Assembly (NCBI GenBank): GCA_013400975.1
Contig: WBMZ01006408.1
Span: forward strand, 1 to 64,000
Direction of reading: 5' to 3'
Length of the DNA: 64,000 bases
Source of the DNA: Atrichornis clamosus
Taxonomy: Eukaryota; Chordata; Aves; Passeriformes; Menuridae
Every line of letters begins with the position of its first letter. Within the stretch, counting starts at the first letter, position 1. Position numbers and translations under genes: made by a program. Positions 48,501-61,513 of the stretch are shown here, in pieces. Under the pieces are notes generated by a model. That model did no database searches. It saw nothing but the letters and a program-made list of their open reading frames with translations, and had not been told where the DNA came from.

Positions 48501-51500
48501 AGCAATGTCTTTTTCACCAGGCCACATCCCAGTCCTGGATGAAGCCTTCCAAACACGTCAGCTAAACAAGCGCAACAGAGACCCACAGAAAGGGAGAAGG
48601 AGCCAGAGATCAGCAGCATACGCTGCTGCTTCACCCTGCTGCAGCACGTCCCCAAGAGCTCTCCATGTTCCACCTGCACAGAGTGCTGGGGGCAGCCACA
48701 GTACCCACCTGGCTGCCTGCCCTACCCTGCTGCAGGCTCGGGATACCTGCACCCAGGATGGTGCACCGGGGCCATGCAAGGCGGGGCAGGGCCTGGCCCT
48801 TGTGCCACATGTCACAGCTGCACCTTTAGCCAACTCGTCCTTAGAGGCATTAGTTTTTCCCACACATCCCTCTTTCATCAGGTCTAAGCACTCCACCTGA
48901 TCTGCATTTCCTGTGGCTGGATGAGGTCTGCCAGCTCCAGCCCCATGCACTATCCCCTGCACATTACCTGAGGCTGTGCTTCTCTCAGTAGGGGTGCACA
49001 TCACCCGCCTTGTCCTGCCCTCCTCCCGTCCCCACCTGCTCCCTGACTGCTCACGGCAAACCCCCAGCACTCGTGTCCCAGCCTTCCCTCATCCCCTGCC
49101 TGTGCCCTCTGCATCCCCACACTCTCACATCCCAAGATTTCCCACAGACAGCCACATCTGTGGGGTCACACAGTGGTGATGGGGCTGCCGGCTCTCCTGC
49201 ACCATCAGACACGCTGACTAAGTCACTGTGGCTCCAAGCAAGCAGCTGGAGCAGTGGTGAAGCTATGGAAGTGTAGGATGGTCCATGGCTGAGTATCCCA
49301 GCCCTTTCTAACTCTAAAATCAACTCTCCATCATGAGTCATCTGATCATCCAGTACCAGGGAACGAGCTGGACTAGAGGTGACACCACCCCCAAGGACAC
49401 AGAGATCAGTGTTTTGAGACACTGCATCTGCACCAAGCTGGTGGTGAGCATCTGAAGTCAGTCACTGTTTTCACAGAAAACAAACCATAATGCTGCAGCC
49501 AGTCAGAAGGATGAGCACAGAGTCCTGCAATTCACCCTGAAACAACCCCAGGGCAGCAGAGATGACTCCCGAGGCAGAGGAGGGCAAGCACAGATGTAGC
49601 AGAGGTGGCCAGGACCCTTCCATAGAGGGGGAGCAAGTGCCACAGCAGCCCAGGGAGCAGCCTCAGCTCCTGAGCCAAGTGGTCATGCTGGGTATCACCA
49701 CCTCGGGCACACAGGCAGCAGTGGGATGCTGCAGGGCACGCTTTAGGGCAAGGAGAACATGCAGAACACTTACCACCTTTGACAGACCTTGGAGAAGGAG
49801 GTCAGTCATGGCGCTACAGGCAACACAGTATCAATTTGTCCAGCACAAATAACATTTTTGTTATCATTACCCCGTGACTCAGCACCCTGCATGTTTCATT
49901 TACTGCCATTACAAAGAGCCAGCGCAAAAAGCAGGGGAGACAGATGCAAGTCTCTCCAAAGGGACGCTGGACAAGTATGCCAAGGAGCTGGTACTGTTGG
50001 CACAGCACGAGAGCCCTGTGACAGCTGGAAGAGGAGGGAGTACAAGTGATGTGTAGCCAAGCAGTGTAAATTCATCATGTGTGTGAGGGAAATCTCTCTG
50101 CATCTGTCAGCACAAAGTGCGTCAGAGCTTAGACACAGAGATGAATCTCACATCCACTGAAGTGAGTGGTAAGGCTCCCGTGGACCAGGATGTGTTCTTT
50201 AATCTGTGGTAAGCGCCAGGATCCTCACACAACTTATTTGCTCTCTCACGTCATGAGAAACCAAACTCCTTTGATTGGAAAATAAAACAGAATGAGCTTC
50301 AGCAAGCTGTTAATGCAGCTGGCTGATGAACAACACACTTATGGAGTCAGGCAGCATTGTACACCACTGAAGCAGCATGTCCCATATCACACAAGGGAAA
50401 GTGCAGGTCATGGGGCCTCACACCCAGGGTCAGAGTTGTTCCACAGTGTGTGGGTAGCATCCCCTGAAATCAGCCACATTTGGCCACCCCAAGCAGAGGG
50501 GGCCTTGGGACCCGTCCCCACACGGTGCAAAAGGTAACACACATCTCTACCATTAGACTGGGTAGGCTCAGGTTAGAGCCACTCCTGGTTTGGGCCAGGA
50601 GCAGTGAGCTACAGTGTGTTATCCCAGCAAGCCTGCCCTCACCTTGGTGCTTCTGCAGGTCAGCCATCCCACCCACCCAGGATTCCTTCCAACCTGGAAA
50701 AAAGCATCAGCATTCTCAAAACTAAATCAGTAGCCATCCCAGGTTGCTACAGGCATAACTAAAAGAAAGTGATTGGCATTTTAATATCCACTGCTGTTGA
50801 ATCAGTAATGGGGTTTCTGAAAGGATGCCTTGGTCTTAAGCTTCAAAAAGTGAGCCCAACAGAGAGCACATTATGGCTCTGACCACTATTCAGACTCATT
50901 ATGAACTAAAATTAACGCAGTTCAGCATTAGACTGCAGTTTAACTGAGCCAGCGAGCAGGAATGTTCTGTGCTCTCATAGGGTGTGAAGAAAAGGGAAGC
51001 TGAGTAACTCCTACTTTCTTTCTATACATAGAGAGTAGGCCAAATTCTGACCCTTTCTGCATTGCTTTAAAGCCAGCTTCCTTGCTGCTGGTGGAAACTG
51101 TCCAAGGGAAATCTACAGATGCACTAAGTACAAAAAGGCCTGGAGGAGGGGAAGTATCAGCTGAGTCTGGAAAGGTACCTTCAGAGGGTCCTGGCTGCAC
51201 TACGTGTCAGCATAACTGCAAGTAGGTTCACCCCAGGTAAGCAAATCTTCCCCTTGTGAGAGACAGGGTGATGGGAGGCTGCAGCCAAGAACTTCAGAAT
51301 AAACCACCACAAGATACAACAGGGCTAAATTAAATCATGAGGACTGTGCCTCCACTCCTGCCAAGGATCAGCAATACATAGCAGAGCATACTAATAACTT
51401 CATAGCAAGGCAAGATAGGTTTCTCAAGATCAGCTACAATGAGGATCTATTAAATCAATCACAATCAAAATCTAGTCTGCCTTCAAGTGACTTCCAATTA

Positions 51501-52238
51501 GGATTCAGTAACATTATTAAAGGGCTCAGACAGGCAAATTAAAGAGCTACACTGTAGAGGAATCACTTCCCAGAGGGCTAATTTTCATCTTACTCAGAAA
51601 TAAAAGCCTCCAGAAGTTCATATTTCTGATTTTTTAAAAGCCCCAAAACCACATAATCAAATTAAAAGACTTGCTAACATTATGTCACTGTTGAGTTTTC
51701 CTGTTTTGGATTTTTTTTCTTTTCCTACCCAACTGCCACCAAACTAAAAGGGTAAAAATCACAAGGCAGCTCTTCCCTCACATCTGAATATCCACGTTTC
51801 ATCTGAAACCTTGATAAAGAAAAATACATAATGACAGGAAAAAATTATTTGCGGCTTTGTTTGTATTCTTAGCAGGGGAACAAAGAGGAAGCCTACTTGA
51901 TCATTCAAAGAATCAGGAGGCAGTCTGAAACAGAGTGATGAGCTTGGATTAAGGGGGCAGATTAGAAAGTGGAATTTTGCAAACCAATTTCAAAAACTCA
52001 AGAGGAAAGAGGGCAAGATCCATTTATCTGTTTATTGATCTGAGGAGTAGCCACCTCAGTAACTCTTGGAACTCCCTGCAATACATTCAAAATGAACCAA
52101 AGGCAAAAGCAGTAGTTTCCCATGCCTGGAGGGGGAACTTTTTATGTTTTAAAAATATAGACTTTATTACTGTATTAATGAAATTAACTATAAATTATTA
52201 ATAATTGTATTTTAATATAATGTCTATATCATTTTGTG

Positions 52239-52273
<35 letters not shown>
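52239..52273. repeat. TA/CA dinucleotide microsatellite
   Basis: Seven TA units (52239-52252) pass directly into eleven alternating AC units ending at 52273. The left flank TGTGTATA gives a partly self-complementary alternating purine-pyrimidine stretch. It is very likely polymorphic in length. Confidence 0.97.
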
Positions 52274-52554
52274 GAAAAAGAATTAGCTGCTCATCAACAT
52301 CAAAATTTGCCCAGCCTGAACATTTAACTAAGAGCCCAGAAAAGTCATGTTCTTATATCACATCAGAGACTTTGGATATGCGAGGCAGGTGGTGGAAAAT
52401 TCATCTCCAAAAAACTGGAGGAAGAAACACCCATCATCTTCTGTGCTGGAGGTCAGGTGAAGCCCTAGTCAGGGATGTCACAGCTTCTCATTTTCCTCTG
52501 ACAAACACTTATTCAAACCACCTCCAAACCAAGACTGCTTCAGCTTATACTCAT

Positions 52555-52617
52555 GCAAAACAAACAACCCCCCCCAAAAAAAGCACCAAACAAACAACAA
52601 ACAACAACAAAAACCCA
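52555..52617. repeat. A/C-rich low-complexity tract
   Basis: Almost pure A and C, including eight C followed by seven A (52568-52582) and then repeated CAAA and CAA words. It is simple sequence without a fixed repeat unit. Confidence 0.8.
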
Positions 52618-52760
52618 CTTTACCAAATGCCTTAAGGAAAGACCCCAACTTACATGACTCCTGACCTAAAATACCATTGTTCTCACCAATCCCCCCCACC
52701 TCTCACACTCACTTGTCTTCAAGTTCAGCATTACCTTCATTTCTCTCCATCCTCATGAGC

Positions 52761-52800
52761 TTTTTCCTTTTTTCCTTTTTCTTTTTTTTTTCCTTTTCTT
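52761..52800. repeat. Pyrimidine (T/C) tract, 40 bases
   Basis: Forty bases composed only of T and C, mostly runs of T separated by CC. In a plus-strand intron this would resemble a polypyrimidine tract, but no AG acceptor followed by a plausible exon is seen directly downstream. Confidence 0.85.
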
Positions 52801-53584
52801 AAAATTTGTAATTGCAACTAGTTCAACTCCTGAACAAAACCCATTGAGAAACAAAGATATCTGGCTAACCTGAAATTGCTTTCCACTACCCTCAGTTTGT
52901 CTGAGTTGGGCTATTTTTTGCCCTTGGGTGGTTGTATTGGGTTTTTTTGCCTTGTTTTTATTTAGCTGTTTTTCCTTTTGTACATACCTGGTTACACAAA
53001 AATGCCACCTAGCCATATTTTGGTCGACATCGCTGTGATGGCAGCAGGGCAAGCATATGGTCACTATACAAGTATTTCCATACTCTGTTGTCAGGAATCT
53101 CATCCCAGTTCTTACACCCACTGCTGAAACTTGTCAGATACAAGACATGTTTGAGTCGATGCCTGTTCTGGGCTGCACAATTTTCCTTTGAGCTTCACTG
53201 TGAGCAGAGCAGACAAACCAGGCGTGTTTTGGTCCAAAACCACGTCAGAAATGAATCCCTCTGATCTTGTGACCAAACACATTCATACCTGGCCATGAGA
53301 GCAATGACCTCCTCCCCAGGTTCACCCAGCCTCAGCCAGCCCAATATTCCACAGGCAAAATACAACCTGGAAGGAGGAGAAACAGATCTTCCTGCATAAT
53401 CTAGAAGCTGCATCTGAAAGGGGCACATAGGCAACTCCATCTGGACACCTTTAACACCTTCCCCATCCACTTTTTATTGTAGCTTTTAAAACATGAGCTC
53501 TGTTGAAAAGGCAGGACTGGATGGTAATTACCAGAAAGTGACAGAAAATATCAAAATAGAAAGAGCAAGAAAACGGAATCAAGA

Positions 53585-53725
53585 GGTCTGGGTCTACTTT
53601 CCAATTGCTTGGCTTGCTGTGTGACCATGGAGAAAATCAGCTCCCTCTCCTCCATGCTCCAGCCCCTCCAACTCCCTAGCAGAGGTGGAAATTATTCTCC
53701 ATCTCGTAGGGGTCTTCCTTCATAA
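53585..53725 (+). repeat. MIR ancient SINE remnant
   Basis: The plus strand carries the MIR core in sense order: 'ggtctgggtctactttccaattgcttggc' (for the consensus wording around 'cttactagc'), the diagnostic 'tgctgtgtgaccatgg', 'aaaatcagctccctctcctccatg', then 'gtggaaattattctccatctcgtagggg' matching 'atggggataataatagtacctacctcataggg'. About 140 bp are recognisable. It is followed 20 bp later by 14 A (53745-53758). MIR is an amniote-wide relic, so it does not narrow the species. Confidence 0.65.
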
Positions 53726-56700
53726 TACATGCTCAGCTGAAGGGAAAAAAAAAAAAAAGCTTTGAATTAAAATCTTTTCCTATAGTAAAGAAACTTCATA
53801 TTACAAGATTACTATTTCCAATTGAATTTGACAAATATGCAAACCTATGCCTTGCATATGTCTTCTTGATGTCTGTGCACAGGAGCAAGGTTCATTTTGT
53901 TGATATGGGGGGGGTTTTTTAGTGTTTTGTTGGGTTCTTTTTAAAACCACCTGAGTTATTTTTGAGGCTGTGCAGTAGCCCAGTCATGAGGTCACACTTT
54001 GCTGTGCTGCTTCTTCAGTTCTGTGCAATCCCAACTCTCAATGTTAAAGGAGAAAAGGGCCTTCGGGTTCTCACACTGGGCTGCAGGCAACACCTAAACT
54101 GAAGTCATACAACAATGTTGCCAGCAGAATGACCAACAACTTCAGCAGCTGCTAACTTCCCGCCTGCCTTTCTAATTTCACAGGCCAAACATGGCCTGCA
54201 CGCAAGAAAACCGTATTCCCCAGTATGGCAGGTGCTGATTTATTCCATCGCTTTCCAGGCCAACAACCAAGGTGGGTGCTGATTTATCTCAGCAGAGCAT
54301 TTGGCTCCATAGCAAAGGACTGAATAAAAACAATATTGTGAACTAAATTAGCGCTGGTTTATCTCCACTGACAGCAAAAGACAACAAATGAATTTGGCAA
54401 CATGAAACAGATGAAGGAGATATGAATGCTGAGGCAGAGAGGATCATGTACTTTGTCTGAGAGCTCTTATGTTTATGCCTTTAAAATGCATGCCAAGTTC
54501 TTCCTCTAGAAGTACATATCTTTAAACTAAAATATGCCTTAAAGAATAAAACTGCACCTGCAGGCACAAGGTCAAAAGCATTTTTTTTGTGTAGAAATAT
54601 TTTTGAGCATCATCATGTGGGATTACCACACTTTCTATGAATAGCAAGTCTGGCAACTGCACTTTCCATGCCTCGCTCCAGGTGCCAGGTGTGGTTTGTG
54701 TTGGAGGTGAGACGCCGTGTTGCACATCACAGCTCCAACATCTGTTCTAAGCTGTGTTACAAAATGAGGCTGATGGGTTGGCTGCTTCTCCCTCACTCGT
54801 AGCCCGTAGGTAGCTCCCCAGCAGCTGCCAGCTAAGGCAGCTGGTTTGTCCTGTAACATTTTGCTGATGGTGTTTATCCTGCACTGCCTGGCACCCTGAG
54901 GTTGTGATCCTCACACACGAGCAAAAATGCTGCTGTAGTTCAGTTGTATATAGACAACCCAAGGTCACAGAGGTTCTGCTACTTCTACAGAAGAAAAAAT
55001 TAATTTGTGAAGTCAAAGCATCTTCCATTCATGTAAAACAAACCAGTGCAAGCCAGAAAAATTTTGAAGAGGATCCCTATGTGAAAGGTAGATTTGGTTT
55101 CTACTCCCAAGCCCTGACAAACTCTTCCACCTTTTCTTTCAAAGCCTTTATTATCTCTCTTCCCTGAAGGGCATCGTTCTCTGCCTGGCCAGCCCCACAC
55201 AGCAGCAGTTTGTCACTCCCAGGTGTTCCCAGTGAGTGTTTGCAGTGCTGTGGAGCTGTGATGCTGGAAGGGTGTGAAAGGCCAAAAAAAAGAGCTTGCT
55301 CAAGAAGCCCTCATTGCAGCAGCTTGAAGATTTGGGAAAATGATGATGCGTGGTAGGAGAAGGGCAGTATTTCTGCATTCAGGGAAGTAGTCTGGAGTGG
55401 AAGGGGCTGGTGCATATGATGACTCACTGCTAGGGTATCATACTTTGGCAATAGACGCCCCTTTCCAATTCACTGCTCCTCACCCAGCTTAGCAACTCTG
55501 ACCAAAGATCTGATATTCCCAGTGAGTGGCATCAGCCAACAAGGATTTATCCTCTGTTTGGCACCTGCCTCAGGAAAACACTTAGGACAGCCAACACACA
55601 GAGTCTTGTCACACACAACTCTTCAGATCCTAACTCTAGCCCTGGTGCCCTTCTCAGCACGAAATCCACTTGCCGGCACTTGGAGAGAGGCAGGAGGGTG
55701 CAAAGCAGTTTAGGCTGGGGCAGAGCACAGATCGCAGCATTCAGAAGGACACACCAGCAGAAGAAGCTGTGAACAGACCAGGTTAAATTTGCAGCAGTGG
55801 CTTCGAGAACAAAGCAGCTGTGGTTAGGCAAAATGTGCATCACAAGCACAGCCCAGAGCCGGGTACATCCCTTTTCACCTCCCGCCTGCTGCTCGCAGCA
55901 CCGGCACTTCCCACAGATCAGCTCCCTTGCACGGGGCCTGAAACAAGGCCAGATTTGGAGGAGCACCAAGCCTCCAAGACTGCAGTCCAGAGCCATGGCT
56001 TGAAGAGAACTCACAAACGCCAAAGAGCCCCAAGGATCTGACTTTCTCCTGGTGAGCAAAGTGTGCAATGAGAAAGATTAGGGCTTTGTTTAGCTTGTCA
56101 TTGCTGCACCTCAGTGGCTCAGACACACACACAGACCCCCTTTCCAACACACTCCAAAGAGAAATGGAGCAATGACCAGCTAAAAGATGTATTCACTCCC
56201 TCTGATATAGTACAGGGGGCCAATAAAAATATAATTCAGACATTCATGGCACGGCAGTGGTTCAGCTCCTTCTCCAGGAGCTTGAGCAATGAGATACAGG
56301 TTACCCAAGCTTTAGCTCCTGCTGGTGTCCTGTGCACCGGGAAGCCATGCACAACTCCAAAAGCAAAGAGCATTCCTCTTCTTTCTCTCATCGATAGGCT
56401 TCTCCAAGAAAGTCTCACCTGCAGTAGACAGCCCAGACATCAGGTCCCAGCAGCCCCTCACTGATTGCACAAACTATTGCAGGGGGAATAATTGGAAAAA
56501 ACAGCCCTACAGCATATATGCTGTACTTGCACCACTATTAATAATCTGTAAGATGGGGGCAGGAGGAGAGGGGTGGTGTACCGGGAGAGGCAATGCGTCT
56601 GGGGATCCATTTCTTTCAGCTGCTATTAAAGCCAGGAAGAGGACAACGAGTCCAGTTTTGCTGCAGCCCTGGAATGCTCTGCGGTTTGCCCAGCCCATGG

Positions 56701-57125
56701 ACAGGGATCTGCATGACTAGATTTGATTAGGTACTCTTGGCACTGTCCTTGACTGCTGGTCTGAGCTCCCCTATCATAAGCAGCAGTAAATGAAACAGGA
56801 ATTATGCAATGTGAGGGCTGAGTGATGGAATAGTGTCTGGAATGGAAACAACTGCCCCTCAAAACAATGATTTGCAGACACACCGTATCATTTACTCTCA
56901 GTTCACTGCAACCTTTCTCCATGAGGAGAAACAACATTATGGAATGGGGGCTCTATCTTTGGTGTACAGCTAAAAGCTCCTGCAAGGAGTTCACTGCTTG
57001 GCTACAAGATGCTTTCACAGCCAAACCCCATGAAATAAGAGGCTCGCCTTCCTGTTCAAAGTCACTACTGCATGCAACAGTTCCAATTTCTTCAAAGTCA
57101 CCATGGAATTTTGCAGCCTGAGAGC

Positions 57126-57139
57126 AAAAAAAAAAAAAA
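57126..57139. repeat. Poly(A) tract, 14 bases
   Basis: Fourteen consecutive A with no recognisable retroposon body alongside. Confidence 0.85.
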
Positions 57140-60100
57140 TCAAGGTTTTTTTGCTTTCTGTTCTTCAGTAATAAATACGCACTTGAATTCATGTCAAGTC
57201 CCATGAAGCAGCAGGCAGTCACAGTGCCTGTTGCTAGTACAGAAGTTGCTTTTTTCTCCCCTCTCCACACACCTCCTGCTCTGGATTTTCTGCACCCCTC
57301 AACTTTCTCTCCAAGTTTCTGGAGGGGTCAGGGAAGGCAAACGCACTTACCTAAGGAACCTCCCCATGCATTGCCTCAGCCAATAAACTGCCTGGGGAAA
57401 CATTAAACTGAAGTTTGGTATCTGCATTGCAGAAGATAAACACCTTGGCAAAGCAGGTCAAGCAATATCCAAGGACAAATCTCCACTCCAAGGGAGCTGA
57501 ACTCAGAGCAGGACCAGCAGGAGTGCAAGCAGATAAAAAAAACCCAAAACACAAAGGACTGGAAGCACAAGTGAAGATGGCATGAAAACTGAGGAACAGG
57601 ATAACACAAAAGAAGCCTCAATCACAAATACATTCATATTGCAGGACACCACTATCAGGGCTGGCTGCTGCCTCTCCAAAGTTTTCCGTAAGTGTTGTGG
57701 AGGAGCTTTAACCAAGCAGCACATGTGCAAAGAACTGCAAGTGCTCAACACAAGCCCCTTCCTTTACAACTGCAACCGTTTACTCACCTGAACAGAAGCA
57801 TCCTACTACACTTTCAACTTCTCACTAAGCAACTTGCCACTTCCTAGCTTGCATTTTGAGGTATTTTCAAGAGCCCTTTGGTGAGTGTTGTAGGGGGTTT
57901 TTTCCCCATAATATCCTGCTTCACTCACCCCACACCACAGAGGGACCCACACGGGGAACCCATGTGGGGAACTCACTCTCTCTCATCCCCAAAGCACCAT
58001 TTCACCAGGTGGTTCAAGACAAAAGTCATAATGCACATCCTGAGACACTTCACCCTCGCTGCACAGAGCATTCCAGAGCTGGGCTCTAGCCATGGCAATT
58101 AAGGATTTGAGCCTCAAAATGCTGTAGCCACTGACAAAGTTGCTTCAGGTAGCCTGGAGTTTCCATCACGCAAGCCACTGGACACCCAGGGCACCCATCT
58201 TACCAAAAGCACAGGATGGTAGTAACCACAAATGAATAGGTTTCAGAATTGGAGACAAAGACTGTGACTTACAAGACAAACTGGTATAGAAGAGAAGACA
58301 CAGGTACAGCAATTAGACTGAAAACATTTTCTTCCAGGTTTATGCCATAATCTTAAATAGAGTTGATAACTATGGCCTGGCTGCAAAAAAACCTGAAACT
58401 CTGCTCAAAAAAATGGAAAAATAGGAAACAGTTACACAGTGTATATTACTGGCAAATAATACAGTTAACTACTGAAAATGAAGTTATCAATTGCATTGTT
58501 TTAGTAGATGTGCACATTCCTCAGAAACACAACTAACTGAGGAAAGGAAGAGAGAATAATAACTACCTGGTCTGCATGGTCCCCCCCACACTCATCTGTT
58601 GTTTCCACTGTGGTTTGGCTTTGCTCTCTAGCATGCTCTCTATGAAACAGTGACAGAAATGACTTACCAGCAAACAAGACCTTTTAGCTCTTTTATGAAT
58701 GATCTCTCTCCTTCCTCTTAACCTCTTTGCACAGCGGGCAACCCCGCTTGCTAAATACACTGCCCGCTGTGGTTTCTCACTGGCTGCTGTCACCCTTCTT
58801 TTAATGACATGTTTTTCCACCCAGCAGAGCTACCACCCTCTTGTAATTTCTAGTAGTGCATCAGTATCTCGTTACACAACACACCGAGGCACTGATTGAA
58901 ACACAGAGGACAGAGAGCCCCAGCACAAACCTGGTAGTGGAGGACAGATCCATCACCCAGCCCTTTGCCCTTATGGCTGGTTTCAAACTGGGACAGAGCT
59001 AGGTTTGATTTAAGGTCAGGCTGTGCTTACAGCTGTTCTTCTCTGTACCAGGAAGGACAACCTGAGGCCAGGGATTTCTGGTCAGCTAATGGCCTATGAA
59101 GGAGTGATGGACAGCTGACAGTCTCCCAGGTCAATCACTCAACAGCACTGATGTGAGGTCCCAATGAAGAGCAGCTTCTCACCAGGCAGATGGGAGCAAG
59201 GTGCAGGGGGAAACAACACTGTACAGCACAGGACAGATCATTCTAGGGAAAGACTCTGTATACTCAGTTTACTTGCTTCAGTATTTTACAACCTAATTTG
59301 GTTCCTCTTGATCAAGGGCTAACTCCCTCCTGCCAAGCCATAGCTTGTCAGCATGGCTATTTCCAACCATGGTCTCCAATGGCACCATCTTTTATTTCAA
59401 CACTTGCCACCGTCTGGAATTGGGATTGCATAAGGTTTATGGTGGGCAGTTTCCTTGCTGATGAGCCCACACCGAGCAAGGGAACTTCAGCAAAAGGAGG
59501 AGGATGTTTCATCTGAAGCCAGAACTTGATGCACACAGGGCATTTATCCAGGGCTGCTGCTCACCTACAGGCCCTGCCTTTTCTCAGTCCTGTGCGAAGG
59601 GCAGCCAGTTTTCCAAAAGTCCATGAGAAGTTCACTGTTCAAATCCACCCATGGGTTTCACAGAGGTCTTGATCAACTCTGCCACTGCCAGAACCAAGGG
59701 ACATAACCAAATGGCATCGCCCAACCTTTACTACTGTAAGAAGAGCAGCCTACCGAGACTGAAGCATCACAGGTGGCACCAAAGCCATTTGAACTCAACA
59801 CCACAAACCGCATTCTCTACGTAAATAAGTCTTTCTGCCAAACTACTTTTAAAAAGCCAGGACTAACAGACCTTAATTGCCTTCTTTTTAATGTTTTTTT
59901 TCTAGACTGTGTGGTGTGACAGATTTTGATCTACTCCAAGTTCTTCATCATCTCTTTTCTGATTAAACCAGGAGAAAAAAGACATAACAATTAATGTAAA
60001 CCCATGTGAGAGCACAACATAACTATATTTCATTCCAGTTTTGTGAAAACGCAATGAAGTCCTGCAATGTAGCTTTTCAGCACTACAGAACCAAAAGTAG

Positions 60101-60162
60101 TCTATGCCAAGACAAATATCCTTCTTATCAAGTACTTTCCCCAGTAATAGTTTTATTTTTGG

Positions 60163-60177
60163 AAAAAAAAAAAAAAA
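60163..60177. repeat. Poly(A) tract, 15 bases
   Basis: Fifteen A followed by GCCTTAAGA and then a run of T. The A and T runs are separated by about ten bases and could pair. Confidence 0.85.
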
Positions 60178-61468
60178 GCCTTAAGATTTTTTTTTAAGAA
60201 TTTGCCAGCAATTAAAATGACAACTGGATATAAAGCAGTTCAAAAATCTGATTTCTCCATTTTCAAGATCCAGCTACACTCCGCCCATCCAATAGGTTTA
60301 ATTTTTGCTCAGATAAAGCTATTGAAACAGAAATCCTAATCTCCAGTTGAAATGAAAGGTTTACAAAACACCAAAAGGAAAGTTTTACTGGAGACAAGTT
60401 GATGCTTTTAAATTGCAGAGAACATGTAATTTCAAGCAAGAAAAACAAAACCAGAAACCCTTTGAGAATGTTAAGATGTTTTCAATTTTCCCACTTCTCT
60501 TTTGGGACAAGAAGCAAGAACTACATGATGAATTGACCTGAGTGCTTATGCTTTTCTGGTCCACATCTTCCTCCTCCAGACATAAGGACTTTCAGATGCA
60601 AAACACTCTCAAAAATCTGTGTTGTTCTAATTGAAAATTTGATTGTAACGCCACAAGCTTGTAATTCATAACAGCAGATTTCTGGCAGACTATTGACTAG
60701 CTAAAGCTTCATCTGGTGTCAGTACAAAAGGTATTATCCTGCAAAAATGAATGGCAGTCAGACATAAAAACATGGCAGTGTTTTCTCCCATCGAAGACAT
60801 CCCACTCTGTGGCCCATGAACATCCTGGTAGCATGAACCACACTCTGGAGTACCTGCAGCCACCCTATGCAAACAACAGAACGGAGGCAACAAGTTATTA
60901 TGGAATGCCTGCCTGTCGTAATCCAGCTGTGCTATCAGCTCATGGCATTTATCTCAAGCCTATAACAAATTGTCAGACTTCACCGAGAGATACGCTGATT
61001 TTGATCTCCAAAGACAGATTAAGCTAAAATTCATCCTCTGGCTAGGCAGGTACTCATGATTTGAGAACAAGATAAAATTTCCATGGCAGCTTATCCCAGT
61101 GGCCAATTGCTTTCTTATCTCTTTGTGCCCAGTGTCCACTCTGTTTGCTGAATTTGGCTTCCAGGTACTGGCTCCTATTCTACCTTTTCCTCAGCGCTTT
61201 CCCCCCAGTTACCACTCATCACTCCATCCTCAGATCTGCCCTCCACCTCTGATCCTCTGGTCAGGGCTGGGTTCCTGGACTTCACCACAAGAAGGCACCC
61301 TCTCTAACCGCAGCCCTGCATTTGTGGCCCTCATCTGAAATATCACAGGTTTGTTTGGTGTTTTTTGGTTAAACCACATACAGATTGATCAACACATTGC
61401 ATGTCTATGACCACTGCCCAATGAGGACTAACGGGATCCAACACCTGACAAGAGCTTCAAGGCACCCT

Positions 61469-61513
61469 AAAATTAACTTAACTATTAATTAATAGTTAAT
61501 GAAAATTAACTTA
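61469..61513. repeat. 22-bp perfect palindrome inside a 12-bp direct repeat
   Basis: TTAACTATTAA followed by its exact reverse complement TTAATAGTTAA forms a 22-bp palindrome at 61478-61499. The 12-mer AAAATTAACTTA occurs at 61469-61480 and again at 61502-61513, bracketing the palindrome. The words GTTAAT and ATTAAC, half-sites like those bound by HNF1 factors, and TTAATTAA, a homeodomain-type core, are present. The 45 bp are almost pure A+T. Confidence 0.85.

Larger units (their letters stand above)
45597..53584. other. Non-coding DNA, including a GC-richer patch at 48.5-49.4 kb
   Basis: No recognisable exon. The window's longest open frame (45808-46344, 178 codons, plus) is here but shows no domain and is overlapped by three minus-strand frames. 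The 48.5-49.4 kb patch is richer in G+C and gives long frames on both strands (48558-49070 minus, 170 codons; 48493-48900 plus, 135 codons) of Ala/Gly/Ser/Pro composition without protein character. A weak ancient-repeat echo ('tttatacagcgcaattcatg') is at about 47817-47836. A TA/CA microsatellite and A/C- and T/C-rich tracts lie at 52.2-52.8 kb. Confidence 0.6.
53726..61468. other. Non-coding DNA, intron or intergenic
   Basis: No recognisable exon or RNA gene. The longest frame is 55547-56068 (173 codons, minus). It is Cys/Leu-rich, is overlapped by other frames on both strands, and lacks any motif I can name. Homopolymers are at 53745-53758, 57126-57139 and 60163-60177 (14, 14 and 15 A). The stretch 60.5-61.03 kb reads like unique AT-rich DNA with many homeodomain-type TAAT words and may be a conserved element. 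Confidence 0.6.

Noticed and set aside
48493..49070. Opposed frames of 135 (plus) and 170 (minus) codons
   Set aside because: They read the same GC-richer patch on both strands, so at most one could be real. Both are biased to Ala/Gly/Ser/Pro/Arg without domain signals.
52761..52800. Polypyrimidine tract as a splice acceptor
   Set aside because: No AG followed by a plausible open exon lies within a normal distance on the plus strand.
55547..56068. 173-codon minus-strand Cys/Leu-rich frame
   Set aside because: Hydrophobic and cysteine content arises from translating GC-rich non-coding DNA. There is no spacing pattern of a known Cys-rich domain and no signal peptide followed by a plausible mature protein.
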